Source of the DNA: Dasytiphilus stammeri_B | GTDB lineage: Bacteria > Pseudomonadota > Gammaproteobacteria > Enterobacterales > Enterobacteriaceae | Reading direction: 5' to 3' | NCBI GenBank assembly: GCA_037083765.1 | Contig: JBAPLS010000004.1 | Span: forward strand, 1-42,560 | Length of the DNA stretch: 42,560 bases | Shown here: positions 34,456-42,560 of the stretch, one piece after another | Position numbering within the stretch: the first letter of the stretch is position 1 | How the letters are laid out: every line of letters starts with the position of its first letter | The notes under the pieces: model-generated | What the model saw: the letters and a program-made list of their open reading frames with translations, nothing else | Databases searched by the model: none | Told to the model about the DNA's origin: nothing | Made by a program: the position numbers and the translations under genes

Positions 34456-35166
34456 CTACCTACGATTACTTAAAATACGCATAAGCATTACAAATAAATT
34501 CACAAAATCAAGATATAACGTCAATGCTCCCATAATGGCGTAACGACGTAAAATCTCAGGGTTAGATTCATCAATCTGATGACTAATATTTTTTAGTTTT
34601 TGTGTATCCCAAGAAATTAAACCAACGAAGATCACTACTCCAAAATAAGATATACTACGCATTATCGTAGTACTGTGTAACCAAGTATTCACTATAGAGG
34701 CGAGTAATAATCCTACTAACGCCATCAAGAGTATACTTCCGATGCTAGTAAGATTACGTTTGGTAATATAACCCCACAAAGTCATGGCACCAAACATACC
34801 ACTAGTTATAAGAAAAGTGCTAGCAATAGTCAAATAAGAATAAAATAAAAAAATACTGGATAATGTGATTCCGGTAAGTATCGAGTAAAGCAGAAATAAA
34901 CCTGTAGCCATTGTCCCACTCATTTTATGTACCATACTGGAAAGTATCAATACTATCCCTAACTGAAGAATAACTAATAAAAATAAATTCACTCTGTTAG
35001 AGAAGATAAAAGCTAATACTGCCCAAGAATTAGCAACATACCAAGAAACAAAAGCAGTTAATAGCAGGCCACATGACATCCATCCATAAACGTGAGTTAT
35101 ATAAACTGGTATTGAAGTCTCACGGTGGTGAATAATACTATCCGATCTCTGATGATTATGTTCCAT
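34456..35166 (-). CDS. ybhL: BAX-inhibitor-1 family membrane protein YbhL
   Basis: A 236-residue protein with seven likely membrane segments, colinear with E. coli YbhL (234) and less like YccA. Conserved are RSDSIIHHR near the start, VYGWMSCGLLLTAFVSWY, the LYSILTGITLSSIF segment, GMFGAMTLWGYITKRNL and DTQKLKNISHQID, then ALTLYLDFVNLFVMLMRIL. The C-terminal Asp residues correspond to the di-aspartyl pH sensor of characterised BI-1 family calcium-leak channels; function in bacteria is unclear. It is divergent from gpmA. Confidence 0.9.
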   Translation of the reverse strand: MEHNHQRSDSIIHHRETSIPVYITHVYGWMSCGLLLTAFVSWYVANSWAVLAFIFSNRVNLFLLVILQLGIVLILSSMVHKMSGTMATGLFLLYSILTGITLSSIFLFYSYLTIASTFLITSGMFGAMTLWGYITKRNLTSIGSILLMALVGLLLASIVNTWLHSTTIMRSISYFGVVIFVGLISWDTQKLKNISHQIDESNPEILRRYAIMGALTLYLDFVNLFVMLMRILSNRR

Positions 35167-35348
35167 ATTGCCTCCTGACTAAATAAAGAATATTTTCTCA
35201 AACTGTAATTAATTGAGTACCGGACCCATACATCCACACAATTTTGTAATTGAAAAATGCGTCCCGATGGGAAGTAATTTTTACAAAAAAAAAGATCCAC
35301 ATCGTAATAATATTATTACATAATGGATAATGTTTACTTGAGAATATA

Positions 35349-35377
35349 TTGCCTATTATTTACCACTGTATTATATT
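35349..35377 (+). promoter_or_regulatory. Probable sigma-70 promoter for gpmA
   Basis: TTGCCT at 35349-35354, 17-nt spacer, TATATT at 35372-35377, with predicted start about 25 nt before the gpmA ATG at 35408. Confidence 0.45.
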
Positions 35378-35407
35378 ACATAACTATCTTTGTGAGTATT
35401 GATTAGT

Positions 35408-36109
35408 ATGATTGTAAATAAAATTATTTTTCTCCGTCATGGAGAAAGCGAATGGAATAAGAAAAATTGTTTTACCGGATGGTATGATATTAATCTATCT
35501 GAAAAAGGACAAGATGAAGCAAAATTAGCAGGGCAAGTTTTAAAACAAGAAGGATGGTATTTTGACTATGCTTTTACCTCGGTATTAAAACGAGCTATTC
35601 AGAGCTTAGAAATTATTTTAGATGTTTTGGACCAATCTTGGTTACCAATAGAAAAATCTTGGCAACTCAACGAACGTCATTATGGCGCCTTGCAAGGTAT
35701 GAAGAAGAACGAGATGACTAATAAATATGGTTTAGAAAAAATTAAACAGTGGAGACGAGGGTGGAATTATATTCCTCCTGCTTTGAAAAACCAGTATGAA
35801 AAATTTTCCGGACATGATTTTCGATATACTTATTTAAATAATTTTCCGTTAACGGAAAGCCTAGAATTAACTTCTCGAAGAGTGATTGCTTACTGGAAAG
35901 AAGTAATTTTTCCTCGTTTTAAACTGGGTCAAAGCATTATTATTACTGCACATGGTAATTCTTTACGTGCTCTTCTAAAATATTTAAATTACTTAACTGC
36001 CAATGACATAATATATGTAACTATTCCTACAGGAATACCAATAGTATATGAATTTACCAAAGACTTTCAACCTACTAGATACTATTATCTCTTTAATGTT
36101 AGTCAGTGA
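35408..36109 (+). CDS. gpmA: 2,3-bisphosphoglycerate-dependent phosphoglycerate mutase
   Basis: GpmA interconverts 3- and 2-phosphoglycerate, the step before enolase. The phosphohistidine motif FLRHGESEWN includes His11; FTGWYDINLSEKG, TSVLKRAIQ, ERHYGALQG, WRRGW, PLTESL and the second catalytic His in AHGNSLRAL follow. The start is the ATG at 35408; a TTG three codons upstream is possible. At 233 residues it lacks the last roughly 17 residues of E. coli GpmA (250), the flexible tail that covers the active site in structures. Confidence 0.94.
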   Translation: MIVNKIIFLRHGESEWNKKNCFTGWYDINLSEKGQDEAKLAGQVLKQEGWYFDYAFTSVLKRAIQSLEIILDVLDQSWLPIEKSWQLNERHYGALQGMKKNEMTNKYGLEKIKQWRRGWNYIPPALKNQYEKFSGHDFRYTYLNNFPLTESLELTSRRVIAYWKEVIFPRFKLGQSIIITAHGNSLRALLKYLNYLTANDIIYVTIPTGIPIVYEFTKDFQPTRYYYLFNVSQ

Positions 36110-36251
36110 AAGTTTTTAAAAATTCTGGATAAGTAAGATGACTCAAAATTATAAATTAATATAATTTAAATTTTTTTAAATAACTACTTGTATAGTAGCA
36201 TTAACCATTTACAATATTAAACTCTCATAATCAACATTAATCATATATCAG

Positions 36252-38591
36252 ATGTACTCAAATAACGATCTCCTCTTTTACCAGCTTTTAAGTAAACGAC
36301 AGTTGAAGAATCGTTTGTTGGTAACAAAACGTGATGGACATACCGAATATATTAATTGGGATAAGATCCAACAAGTCATTGTCTGGGCTGCGGAAGGATT
36401 ATATAATGTCTCTGTGTCTCAAGTAGAATTACATGCTCATATTCAATTTTATGATGGCATGAAAACTTCTCAGATCCAGGAAACAATTATTAAATCAGCC
36501 GCCGATCTTATTTCTGTTGAACATCCTGATTATCAATATGTAGCAGCACGACTATCTATTTTTCATCTTCGCAAAAAAGCTTTTGGAAAATTTAAACCAC
36601 CTAAGCTATATGATCAAGTTACTCGTATGGTGAAGAAGGGTAAATATGACTCTAGTCTTTTAGAAGACTATACCAAAGAAGAATTCGAAGTTATGGATAA
36701 TTTTATTGATCATTGGCGTGATATGAATTTTTCATATGCGGCAGTTAAACAACTTGAAGCTAAGTATTTAGTACAAGATCGTGTAACTGGTAAAATATAT
36801 GAAAGTGCTCAGTTTTTATATATATTAGTGGCTGCTTGTCTATTTTCCGAGTATCCCCGTAAAACGCGCTTGGATTATATCCGACGTTTTTATAATGCTA
36901 TTTCTACTTTCAAAATATCCCTTCCCACTCCTATTATGGCAGGGGTACGTACTCCTACACGTCAATTTAGTTCGTGTGTATTAATAGAATGTGGTGATAG
37001 TTTAGATTCAATCAATGCTACTGCTAGTGTTATTATCAAATATGTTTCTCAGAGAGCAGGACTAGGTATTAATGGGGGACGAATTAGAGCACTGGGAAGT
37101 CCAATTCGGGGAGGAGAAGCATTCCATACCGGATGTATTCCTTTCTATCGACATTTTCAGACGGCGGTAAAATCTTGTTCCCAAGGAGGAGTGAGAGGAG
37201 GAGCAGCAACCTTATTTTATCCCTTATGGCATTTGGAAGTAGAAAATTTACTCGTCCTTAAAAATAATCGTGGGGTAGAAGAGAACAGGGTGCGCCATCT
37301 CGATTATGCAGTACAAATTAATAAATTAATGTACCAGCGACTCATCAATGGGGAATATATTACTCTCTTTAGCCCATCGGATGTTCCCGATCTATATGAG
37401 TCATTTTTTTCTGATCAAGAAAAATTCGAACGTTTATATGTTCAATATGAACATACTGCCTCTCTTTCTAGAAAAAAGCGTATTAAAGCAGTAGAAATTT
37501 TTTCACTTCTAATGCAGGAACGTACAGGAACCGGTAGAATTTATATTCAAAATGTTGATCATTGTAATACACATAGTCCTTTTGATCCGAGGATAGCTCC
37601 GATAAGACAATCTAATCTATGTTTAGAAGTATTATTACCAACAAAACCATTGTCGAATGTTAATGATCAAAATGGTGAAATTGCTTTGTGTACTCTTTCG
37701 GCTTTTAATTTAGGTGAAATTACTCATTTAGATGAACTGCAAGAGCTATCAGTACTGATAGTACGTGCACTAGATGCTTTATTAGATTATCAAAAATATC
37801 CTATTGTAGCTGCCCAGCATGCAGCAATAGGTCGACGTTCATTAGGAGTGGGGGTTATTAATTTTGCTTATTATTTAGCTAATCATGGAGTACGCTATTC
37901 TGATGGAAGTGCTAATCATCTCACTCATAAAACTTTTGAAGCTATACAATTTTATCTTTTAAAAGCTTCTAATGAATTAGCGAAAGAACAGGGTGTATGT
38001 CCTTACTTCCATGAAACTAATTATTTCAAAGGCATCTTACCAATTGATACATATAAAAAAAAATTAGATGAAATCGTTCAAACACCATTATATTATGATT
38101 GGGAACAGTTACGTAAAAATATTAAATCTTATGGATTACGTAACTCTACCCTAACAGCGTTAATGCCTTCAGAAACATCTTCGCAGATTTCTAACGCCAC
38201 TAATGGTATTGAACCTCCACGGGGTTATATTAGTATCAAAGCATCAAAAGATGGCATTTTACAGCAAGTGGTACCCAAATATAAAACCCTGAAAAATTTT
38301 TATGAATTACTATGGGAATTGTCAGGGAACGAAGGTTATCTAGAGTTAGTAGGCATAATGCAAAAATTTGTAGATCAATCTATTTCCGCTAATACCCATT
38401 ACGATCCTGCAATGTATCCATCTGGTAAAATACCTATGAATACATTACTCAAAGATCTATTAAAAGCCTGGTCATTAGGGATAAAAACTCTATATTATCA
38501 AAATACGCGCGATGGTGCTACCGGAGGATTTCAATCTCCCCTAGTTTTAGTAGGTTTAAATAATTGTGAAAGCGGAGCATGCAAAATTTAG
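36252..38591 (+). CDS. nrdA: Ribonucleotide reductase class Ia, alpha subunit
   Basis: NrdA reduces ribonucleoside diphosphates. An N-terminal ATP-cone (LLVTKRDGHTEYINWDKI) gives activity control; the barrel has QFSSCVLIECG, RQSNLCLEV with the Cys-Glu active residues, EIALCTLSAFN, the radical-path Tyr pair in KTLYYQNTRDG and the C-terminal redox pair CESGACKI. From the ATG at 36252 it has 779 residues, 18 more than E. coli. A TTG at 36303 would give 762 residues and an N-terminus matching E. coli exactly; neither start has a strong ribosome site. nrdB follows 16 nt later. Confidence 0.95.
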   Translation: MYSNNDLLFYQLLSKRQLKNRLLVTKRDGHTEYINWDKIQQVIVWAAEGLYNVSVSQVELHAHIQFYDGMKTSQIQETIIKSAADLISVEHPDYQYVAARLSIFHLRKKAFGKFKPPKLYDQVTRMVKKGKYDSSLLEDYTKEEFEVMDNFIDHWRDMNFSYAAVKQLEAKYLVQDRVTGKIYESAQFLYILVAACLFSEYPRKTRLDYIRRFYNAISTFKISLPTPIMAGVRTPTRQFSSCVLIECGDSLDSINATASVIIKYVSQRAGLGINGGRIRALGSPIRGGEAFHTGCIPFYRHFQTAVKSCSQGGVRGGAATLFYPLWHLEVENLLVLKNNRGVEENRVRHLDYAVQINKLMYQRLINGEYITLFSPSDVPDLYESFFSDQEKFERLYVQYEHTASLSRKKRIKAVEIFSLLMQERTGTGRIYIQNVDHCNTHSPFDPRIAPIRQSNLCLEVLLPTKPLSNVNDQNGEIALCTLSAFNLGEITHLDELQELSVLIVRALDALLDYQKYPIVAAQHAAIGRRSLGVGVINFAYYLANHGVRYSDGSANHLTHKTFEAIQFYLLKASNELAKEQGVCPYFHETNYFKGILPIDTYKKKLDEIVQTPLYYDWEQLRKNIKSYGLRNSTLTALMPSETSSQISNATNGIEPPRGYISIKASKDGILQQVVPKYKTLKNFYELLWELSGNEGYLELVGIMQKFVDQSISANTHYDPAMYPSGKIPMNTLLKDLLKAWSLGIKTLYYQNTRDGATGGFQSPLVLVGLNNCESGACKI

Positions 38592-38607
38592 GAGAATTAA
38601 TCGGCAG

Positions 38608-39741
38608 ATGACTTACACTATTTTTTCACAAACTAAAAATAACCAACTTAAAGAACCCATGTTCTTTGGACAACCAGTTAACATTGTTCGATACGACCAA
38701 CAAAAATATTCTTTTTTTGAAAAATTAATTGAAAAACAACTTTCCTTCTTTTGGCGTCCTGAAGAAATAGATGTTTCCAAAGATCGAATTGATTTTTTTA
38801 AACTACCGGAGCATGAGAAAAATATATTTCTCAGTAATCTTAAATATCAGACTCTACTGGATTCTATTCAGGGTCGGAGTCCTAATATATCCTTTCTACC
38901 TTTAATTTCATTACCAGAATTAGAAACCTGGGTAACTACTTGGTCGTTCTCAGAAACTATTCATTCTCGTTCTTATACTCATATAATTCGTAATATTGTT
39001 AATGAACCAGGACATGTTTTTGATGATATTGTCACTAATGAACATATCATAAGAAGAGCTAAAGATATTTCTGTTTATTACGATAATTTAATTCAGATGA
39101 CAAGTTATTGGCATCTACTAGGAGAAGGTAAACACCAAGTTAATGGTAAAACTATTAGTATTGATCTACAAACAATTAAAAAACAATTATATCTGTGTCT
39201 AATGAGTGTGAATGTACTAGAAGCAATACGTTTTTATGTCAGTTTCGCTTGTTCTTTTGCATTTGCAGAACGTGAAATGATGGAAGGAAATGCAAAAATT
39301 ATTCGCTTAATTGCCCGAGATGAAGCACTTCATTTAACTGGTACACAGTTTATGATCAATCTCTTACATTCCGGACAAGATGATGTCGAAATGTCACTTA
39401 TAACTAAAGAATGTAGAGCCGAGTGTTACGAATTATTTGTACAAGGAGCACTTCAAGAAAAAGAGTGGGCCGAATATTTATTCCAGAATGGATCTATGGT
39501 GGGATTAAATCAAGAAATATTATGTCAATATATTGAATACATAACAAATTTAAGAATGCTCGCCGTAAATCTGGAGATGCCCTTTCCAAATCATTCTAAT
39601 CCGATCCCATGGATCAATTCTTGGCTGCTCTCTGATAACGTACAGGTTGCAGCACAAGAAGCTGAATTAAGTTCTTACTTAGTAGGACAGATAGATTCTT
39701 CCGTAAGTACAGAGGAACTAAGTCAAATTAAATTGGATTAA
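38608..39741 (+). CDS. nrdB: Ribonucleotide reductase class Ia, beta subunit
   Basis: NrdB houses the diiron-tyrosyl radical cofactor. With 377 residues (E. coli 376), iron ligands Asp85, Glu116 and His119 and the radical Tyr123 (SETIHSRSYTHI) are present, as are the later Glu and His in FAFAEREMMEG and RDEALHLTG. The C-terminal tail that docks in NrdA is kept in degenerate form. The ATG at 38608 gives MTYTIFSQTKN, aligning with E. coli; the frame is open further left into nrdA. yfaE, the radical-maintenance ferredoxin next to nrdB in E. coli, is absent. The end is only 22 nt from the convergent nuoN stop. Confidence 0.96.
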   Translation: MTYTIFSQTKNNQLKEPMFFGQPVNIVRYDQQKYSFFEKLIEKQLSFFWRPEEIDVSKDRIDFFKLPEHEKNIFLSNLKYQTLLDSIQGRSPNISFLPLISLPELETWVTTWSFSETIHSRSYTHIIRNIVNEPGHVFDDIVTNEHIIRRAKDISVYYDNLIQMTSYWHLLGEGKHQVNGKTISIDLQTIKKQLYLCLMSVNVLEAIRFYVSFACSFAFAEREMMEGNAKIIRLIARDEALHLTGTQFMINLLHSGQDDVEMSLITKECRAECYELFVQGALQEKEWAEYLFQNGSMVGLNQEILCQYIEYITNLRMLAVNLEMPFPNHSNPIPWINSWLLSDNVQVAAQEAELSSYLVGQIDSSVSTEELSQIKLD

Positions 39742-39763
39742 TAAGTTTGGATGTATTATTAAA

Positions 39764-41224
39764 TTAATAAGGAATAGGATGAGCGTACTTTATAAAAGTA
39801 ATCAATAATTGTGGAATGAATCCTAATATTATCACTAATATTGTTAATATTAACACGACTATGTTAACGCTTAGGCGTCCAATAGTTAACGGAGTGTAAT
39901 TTGATGATATATTTTCCATGGGTGGAGATAAGTATAAATATACTGTAATTCGTAAATAATAACAAATCGCTATTACACTACCTATCATGAATCCTACCAT
40001 TAACCACCACGCGTGCATTATTATTATTAACATAAGAAGATAAAATTTTCCGATAAATCCTAAAGTCATGGGGATTCCTGCTAATGATAACATCATTATG
40101 GTCATCATGATCGATAGAACTGGATATTTCCAAAAAAGACCCCGATAATCATCTAGACTAGAAGTCTGATTTCTACTAGAGATTAAAGTTATTATTCCTA
40201 ATAATCCTAAGCTACTTACTAAATATCCAAGTAAATAAATTTCAGCTGTTTCTAGAGTAAACAGATGTTTATTAATAAAAATTAATGAGCTCCACAAATA
40301 TCCCAAATGAGCTATAGAAGAATATCCTAAAAATCTTTTAAGATTTGTTTGATAAAAAGCTAATAAATTACCGATTACAATAGATAAAAATGCCATGATT
40401 TCTAGGACAATTCGTATTGCCTCGTGATCGGTAATAGATACTAATATTAAAAATCTAGCAATAGCACTAAAAATTGCTATTTTAATAGTAGTAGCTAAAA
40501 AAGTAATTACAGGAGTAGGTACTCCTTGATATACATCTGGAGTCCAGAAATGAAAAGGAACTAGGGATAGTTTAAATCCTATACTGGTAATCAATAACGC
40601 TAAACCTACCAGTAATAACGGATATTTATTTAAATACTCTGCAGTAACTTCAGTTCCTATTTCTGAAAAAACTAGATTACCAAAGTGTCCATATATCAGA
40701 GCAAGACTAAAGAGAAGAAAAGATGTGGATATAAAAGATATCATACTATATTTGATGCATGCTTCTATCGAGAACTTATTATGAGAAGCATAACCGATTA
40801 TTCCTAATAAGGGAACGGACATAAGTTCTAGACCGATAAACAGTGAAGCAAAATTATTAGCGCTGGCTAATAAAATTCCACCGAGAGAAGATATTAATAA
40901 TAATAAGTAAAATTCTTCTTTGTCAGGATAAACAGTGAGCCATATATTAGAGAAGATGACTGTCGCAAAACTAGAAATGAGGATCAAAATACTAAAAAAT
41001 ATAGAATACCCATCTATAGAGAGAAAGGGAATAATAACAAATATTTCGGTATACCTACAATATATTAATACTGAGATAGACAGCAATAAACCAGTTAACG
41101 TCAATATCAAGCTGCATCCTGAATTGCGTCGCGATATTACCATAGAGATAAGAACTAGAATAATCATCGCTCCGATAATGAACAGCGGAAGTAAAGATAA
41201 TATCATTTTAATTTCGATATTCAT
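39764..41224 (-). CDS. nuoN: NADH-quinone oxidoreductase subunit N
   Basis: NuoN is an antiporter-like proton-pumping membrane subunit of complex I. It has 486 residues (E. coli 485) and about 14 hydrophobic segments. Family blocks include LGGILLASANNFASLFIGLE with the conserved Glu, GFKLSLVPFHFWTPDVYQG with the conserved Lys, NLKRFLGYSSIAHLGYL, and MMLSLAGIPMTLGFIGKFYL. It is the last gene of the nuo operon, 34 nt after nuoM. Complex I retention means respiration with NADH. Confidence 0.96.
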   Translation of the reverse strand: MNIEIKMILSLLPLFIIGAMIILVLISMVISRRNSGCSLILTLTGLLLSISVLIYCRYTEIFVIIPFLSIDGYSIFFSILILISSFATVIFSNIWLTVYPDKEEFYLLLLISSLGGILLASANNFASLFIGLELMSVPLLGIIGYASHNKFSIEACIKYSMISFISTSFLLFSLALIYGHFGNLVFSEIGTEVTAEYLNKYPLLLVGLALLITSIGFKLSLVPFHFWTPDVYQGVPTPVITFLATTIKIAIFSAIARFLILVSITDHEAIRIVLEIMAFLSIVIGNLLAFYQTNLKRFLGYSSIAHLGYLWSSLIFINKHLFTLETAEIYLLGYLVSSLGLLGIITLISSRNQTSSLDDYRGLFWKYPVLSIMMTIMMLSLAGIPMTLGFIGKFYLLMLIIIMHAWWLMVGFMIGSVIAICYYLRITVYLYLSPPMENISSNYTPLTIGRLSVNIVVLILTILVIILGFIPQLLITFIKYAHPIPY

Positions 41225-41258
41225 TTTTATTCCTAATTCCTACTAGTAGTTTTGAGTC

Positions 41259-42560
41259 TTAATATGGAATATTAATATATGACCAACTAGAAATATTGAT
41301 CACCGGTTGGGGATAAAAACATAATCCTAATAGGAGACACAGAAGCAATCCCAGGATAAATAACTCACGAATTGACATGTTTTTTAATCTTAAAGAGAGA
41401 TTAGGAGATCCAAAAAAAGTACGTTGTATCATTATTAATGAATAAACTGTGGCTAAAATAATACCAAAACTCGCAATTATCGTTATTTTTGGAAAGAGAC
41501 GATAACTACCGAATAAAATTAAAAATTCTCCCAGAAAATTTCCAGTACCCGGTAATCCCATAGTAGCCAGAGCAAAAAATATTGTCAATGCAGGTAGATA
41601 ATTGATATTATGCCATAAACCTTCTATGTGTGACAGATTTCTGGTGTGTAAACGTTGATAAAGTAGTCCACATACAATGAATAATCCTGCTGCCGAAAGA
41701 CTATGGGACATCATTTGAATCACGGTTCCTTGATATGCTAAAGAGTTTTGAGTATAAATACCAATCACTAAAAAGCCCATATGAGAGAGAGAGGTATAAG
41801 CTACCATACGTTTAATATCATTTTGATTAAAAGCCATCCACGATCCATAAAAAATACTTATTATTCCTAACATCATAGCAATGGGTGCAAAGTTGATTGA
41901 TGCTCGCGGAAATAATAAAAAACTGAACCGTAATAATCCATATCCACCTGTCTTTATTAAAAGCCCAATTAAGTCTATCGATCCTGCAGTGGGAGCAAAG
42001 GTATGTGCATCTATCACTGCTCCATGGAAAGGTACGAGAGGTAATTTAACTGCAAAAGCAATAAAAAAACATAGCATCAATATATATTCTACTGTGTATG
42101 ATATTTGCGGATGATGCAATAACTGTAAATAACTAAAACTCCATAATCCAGTAGCTGAATAATGTGCTAAACCAAGAGCAATGATAGCTATCAATAGCAG
42201 CAAGCCACTAGATTGAGTGTAAATAAAAAATTTAAGAGCAGCGGTGATACGAGATTTTTCAGATAATTCTTTATGCCCCCATAAAGCAATCAGAAAGTAC
42301 ATAGGAATAAGCATTGTTTCCCAGAAGCAAAAAAATAGAAATAAATCTTGCGATAAAAATACTCCGATGACTCCACATAAAATTAACATCATGTGAAAAT
42401 GAAACCAACCTGTATAGTCTTCTCTCCATGAACATAAGACTGCCAGAAGACCCAGTAAACCAGTTAGTACCACCATTAAAAGTGATAACCCATCAATAGA
42501 TAGATGCACATTAATGCCAAATCGTGAAATCCAGGGGAAAGAGGATTCATGCTGGAAAAA
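41259..42560 (-). CDS. nuoM: NADH-quinone oxidoreductase subunit M, 5' end outside window
   Basis: NuoM is the second antiporter-like subunit of complex I. The frame is open to the right edge, so the first 75 or so of about 509 residues are missing; the GTG at 42509 is an internal Val (FGINVHLSIDG). Visible are FLFFCFWETMLIPMYFLIALWGH with the conserved Glu, AFAVKLPLVPFHG with Lys, NDIKRMVAYTSLSHMGFLVI and LGLCFYPQP near the C-terminus. The motif normally HGWLPDAH reads HGAVIDAH here (42012-42020 for the changed codons). It is upstream of nuoN in the same operon. Confidence 0.95.
   Translation of the reverse strand, partial: FFQHESSFPWISRFGINVHLSIDGLSLLMVVLTGLLGLLAVLCSWREDYTGWFHFHMMLILCGVIGVFLSQDLFLFFCFWETMLIPMYFLIALWGHKELSEKSRITAALKFFIYTQSSGLLLLIAIIALGLAHYSATGLWSFSYLQLLHHPQISYTVEYILMLCFFIAFAVKLPLVPFHGAVIDAHTFAPTAGSIDLIGLLIKTGGYGLLRFSFLLFPRASINFAPIAMMLGIISIFYGSWMAFNQNDIKRMVAYTSLSHMGFLVIGIYTQNSLAYQGTVIQMMSHSLSAAGLFIVCGLLYQRLHTRNLSHIEGLWHNINYLPALTIFFALATMGLPGTGNFLGEFLILFGSYRLFPKITIIASFGIILATVYSLIMIQRTFFGSPNLSLRLKNMSIRELFILGLLLCLLLGLCFYPQPVINISSWSYINIPY

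Noticed and set aside
35167..35300. 67-codon frame extending ybhL to the right
   Set aside because: It is out of frame with ybhL, Cys/Phe-rich, and unlike the conserved YbhL N-terminus.
1..42560. CRISPR array, prophage, insertion sequence, toxin-antitoxin or defence cassette
   Set aside because: I looked for direct repeats with spacers, transposase or integrase motifs and paired small genes and saw none; all intact frames are conserved housekeeping genes.

Overview
This window reads as ordinary chromosomal backbone from a small, AT-rich gammaproteobacterial genome, most likely an obligate insect endosymbiont. Nearly every protein aligns end to end with an Enterobacterales counterpart, and gene order follows E. 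coli in short blocks (holB-tatD, mnmA-[purB], prs-ispE, prfA-prmC, ispD-ispF-[gap]-rpoS-[convergent mutS], recA-alaS-csrA-tRNA-Ser-tRNA-Arg-gshA, rpsP-rimM-trmD-rplS, lgt-thyA-recC, nrdA-nrdB, nuoM-nuoN). Genes usually found between these partners are missing: hflD, lolB, hemA, ftsB, truD/surE/pcm/nlpD, recX, luxS, ptrA/recB/recD and yfaE. Strong A+T bias, a decaying purB, a recC broken at a poly(A) tract, tRNAs without encoded CCA, and no insertion sequence, phage or plasmid gene all fit a vertically inherited symbiont. Keeping mutS, recA, rpoS, csrA and gshA suggests a less eroded lineage, such as the sharpshooter symbiont Baumannia or a relative. That assignment is inference from gene content and was not tested by a search.

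Layout. 1-1672: holB (5' end cut off) and tatD. 1888-3196: purB pseudogene, reverse strand. 3230-8638: mnmA, yeaQ, ychF, pth, prs, ispE. 8874-13717: prfA-prmC, eno, ispD-ispF. 14314-17969: rpoS and convergent mutS, separated by a strong hairpin. 18348-24447: recA, alaS, csrA, tRNA-Ser(GCU), tRNA-Arg(ACG), gshA. 25294-27284: rpsP-rimM-trmD-rplS. 27317-32309, reverse strand: lgt-thyA-recC, with recC in two frames. 32402-39741: tRNA-Arg(UCU), folD, yohD, ybhL (reverse), gpmA, nrdA-nrdB. 39764-42560, reverse strand: nuoN and nuoM (5' end cut off).

The genes cover core information processing (clamp loader, peptide release, alanine charging, tRNA and ribosome modification), DNA repair (MutS, RecA, RecC), nucleotide supply (PRPP, dTMP, dNTPs, one-carbon folate), the methylerythritol phosphate isoprenoid route (IspD, IspE, IspF), lower glycolysis (GpmA, Eno), glutathione synthesis, lipoprotein maturation and respiratory complex I. 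Loss of purB implies a break in purine synthesis, to be met by host or partner symbiont.

I found no undescribed multi-gene system. The observations worth checking are local: the recC poly(A) frameshift, the purB pseudogene, a catalytic Asp-to-Glu change in TrmD, a pth gene whose conserved start codon is ATT, a csrA leader with a mini-ORF, substitutions in signature motifs of Eno, MutS, Prs, AlaRS and NuoM, overlapping divergent promoters at folD/tRNA-Arg, and clusters of intergenic hairpins.
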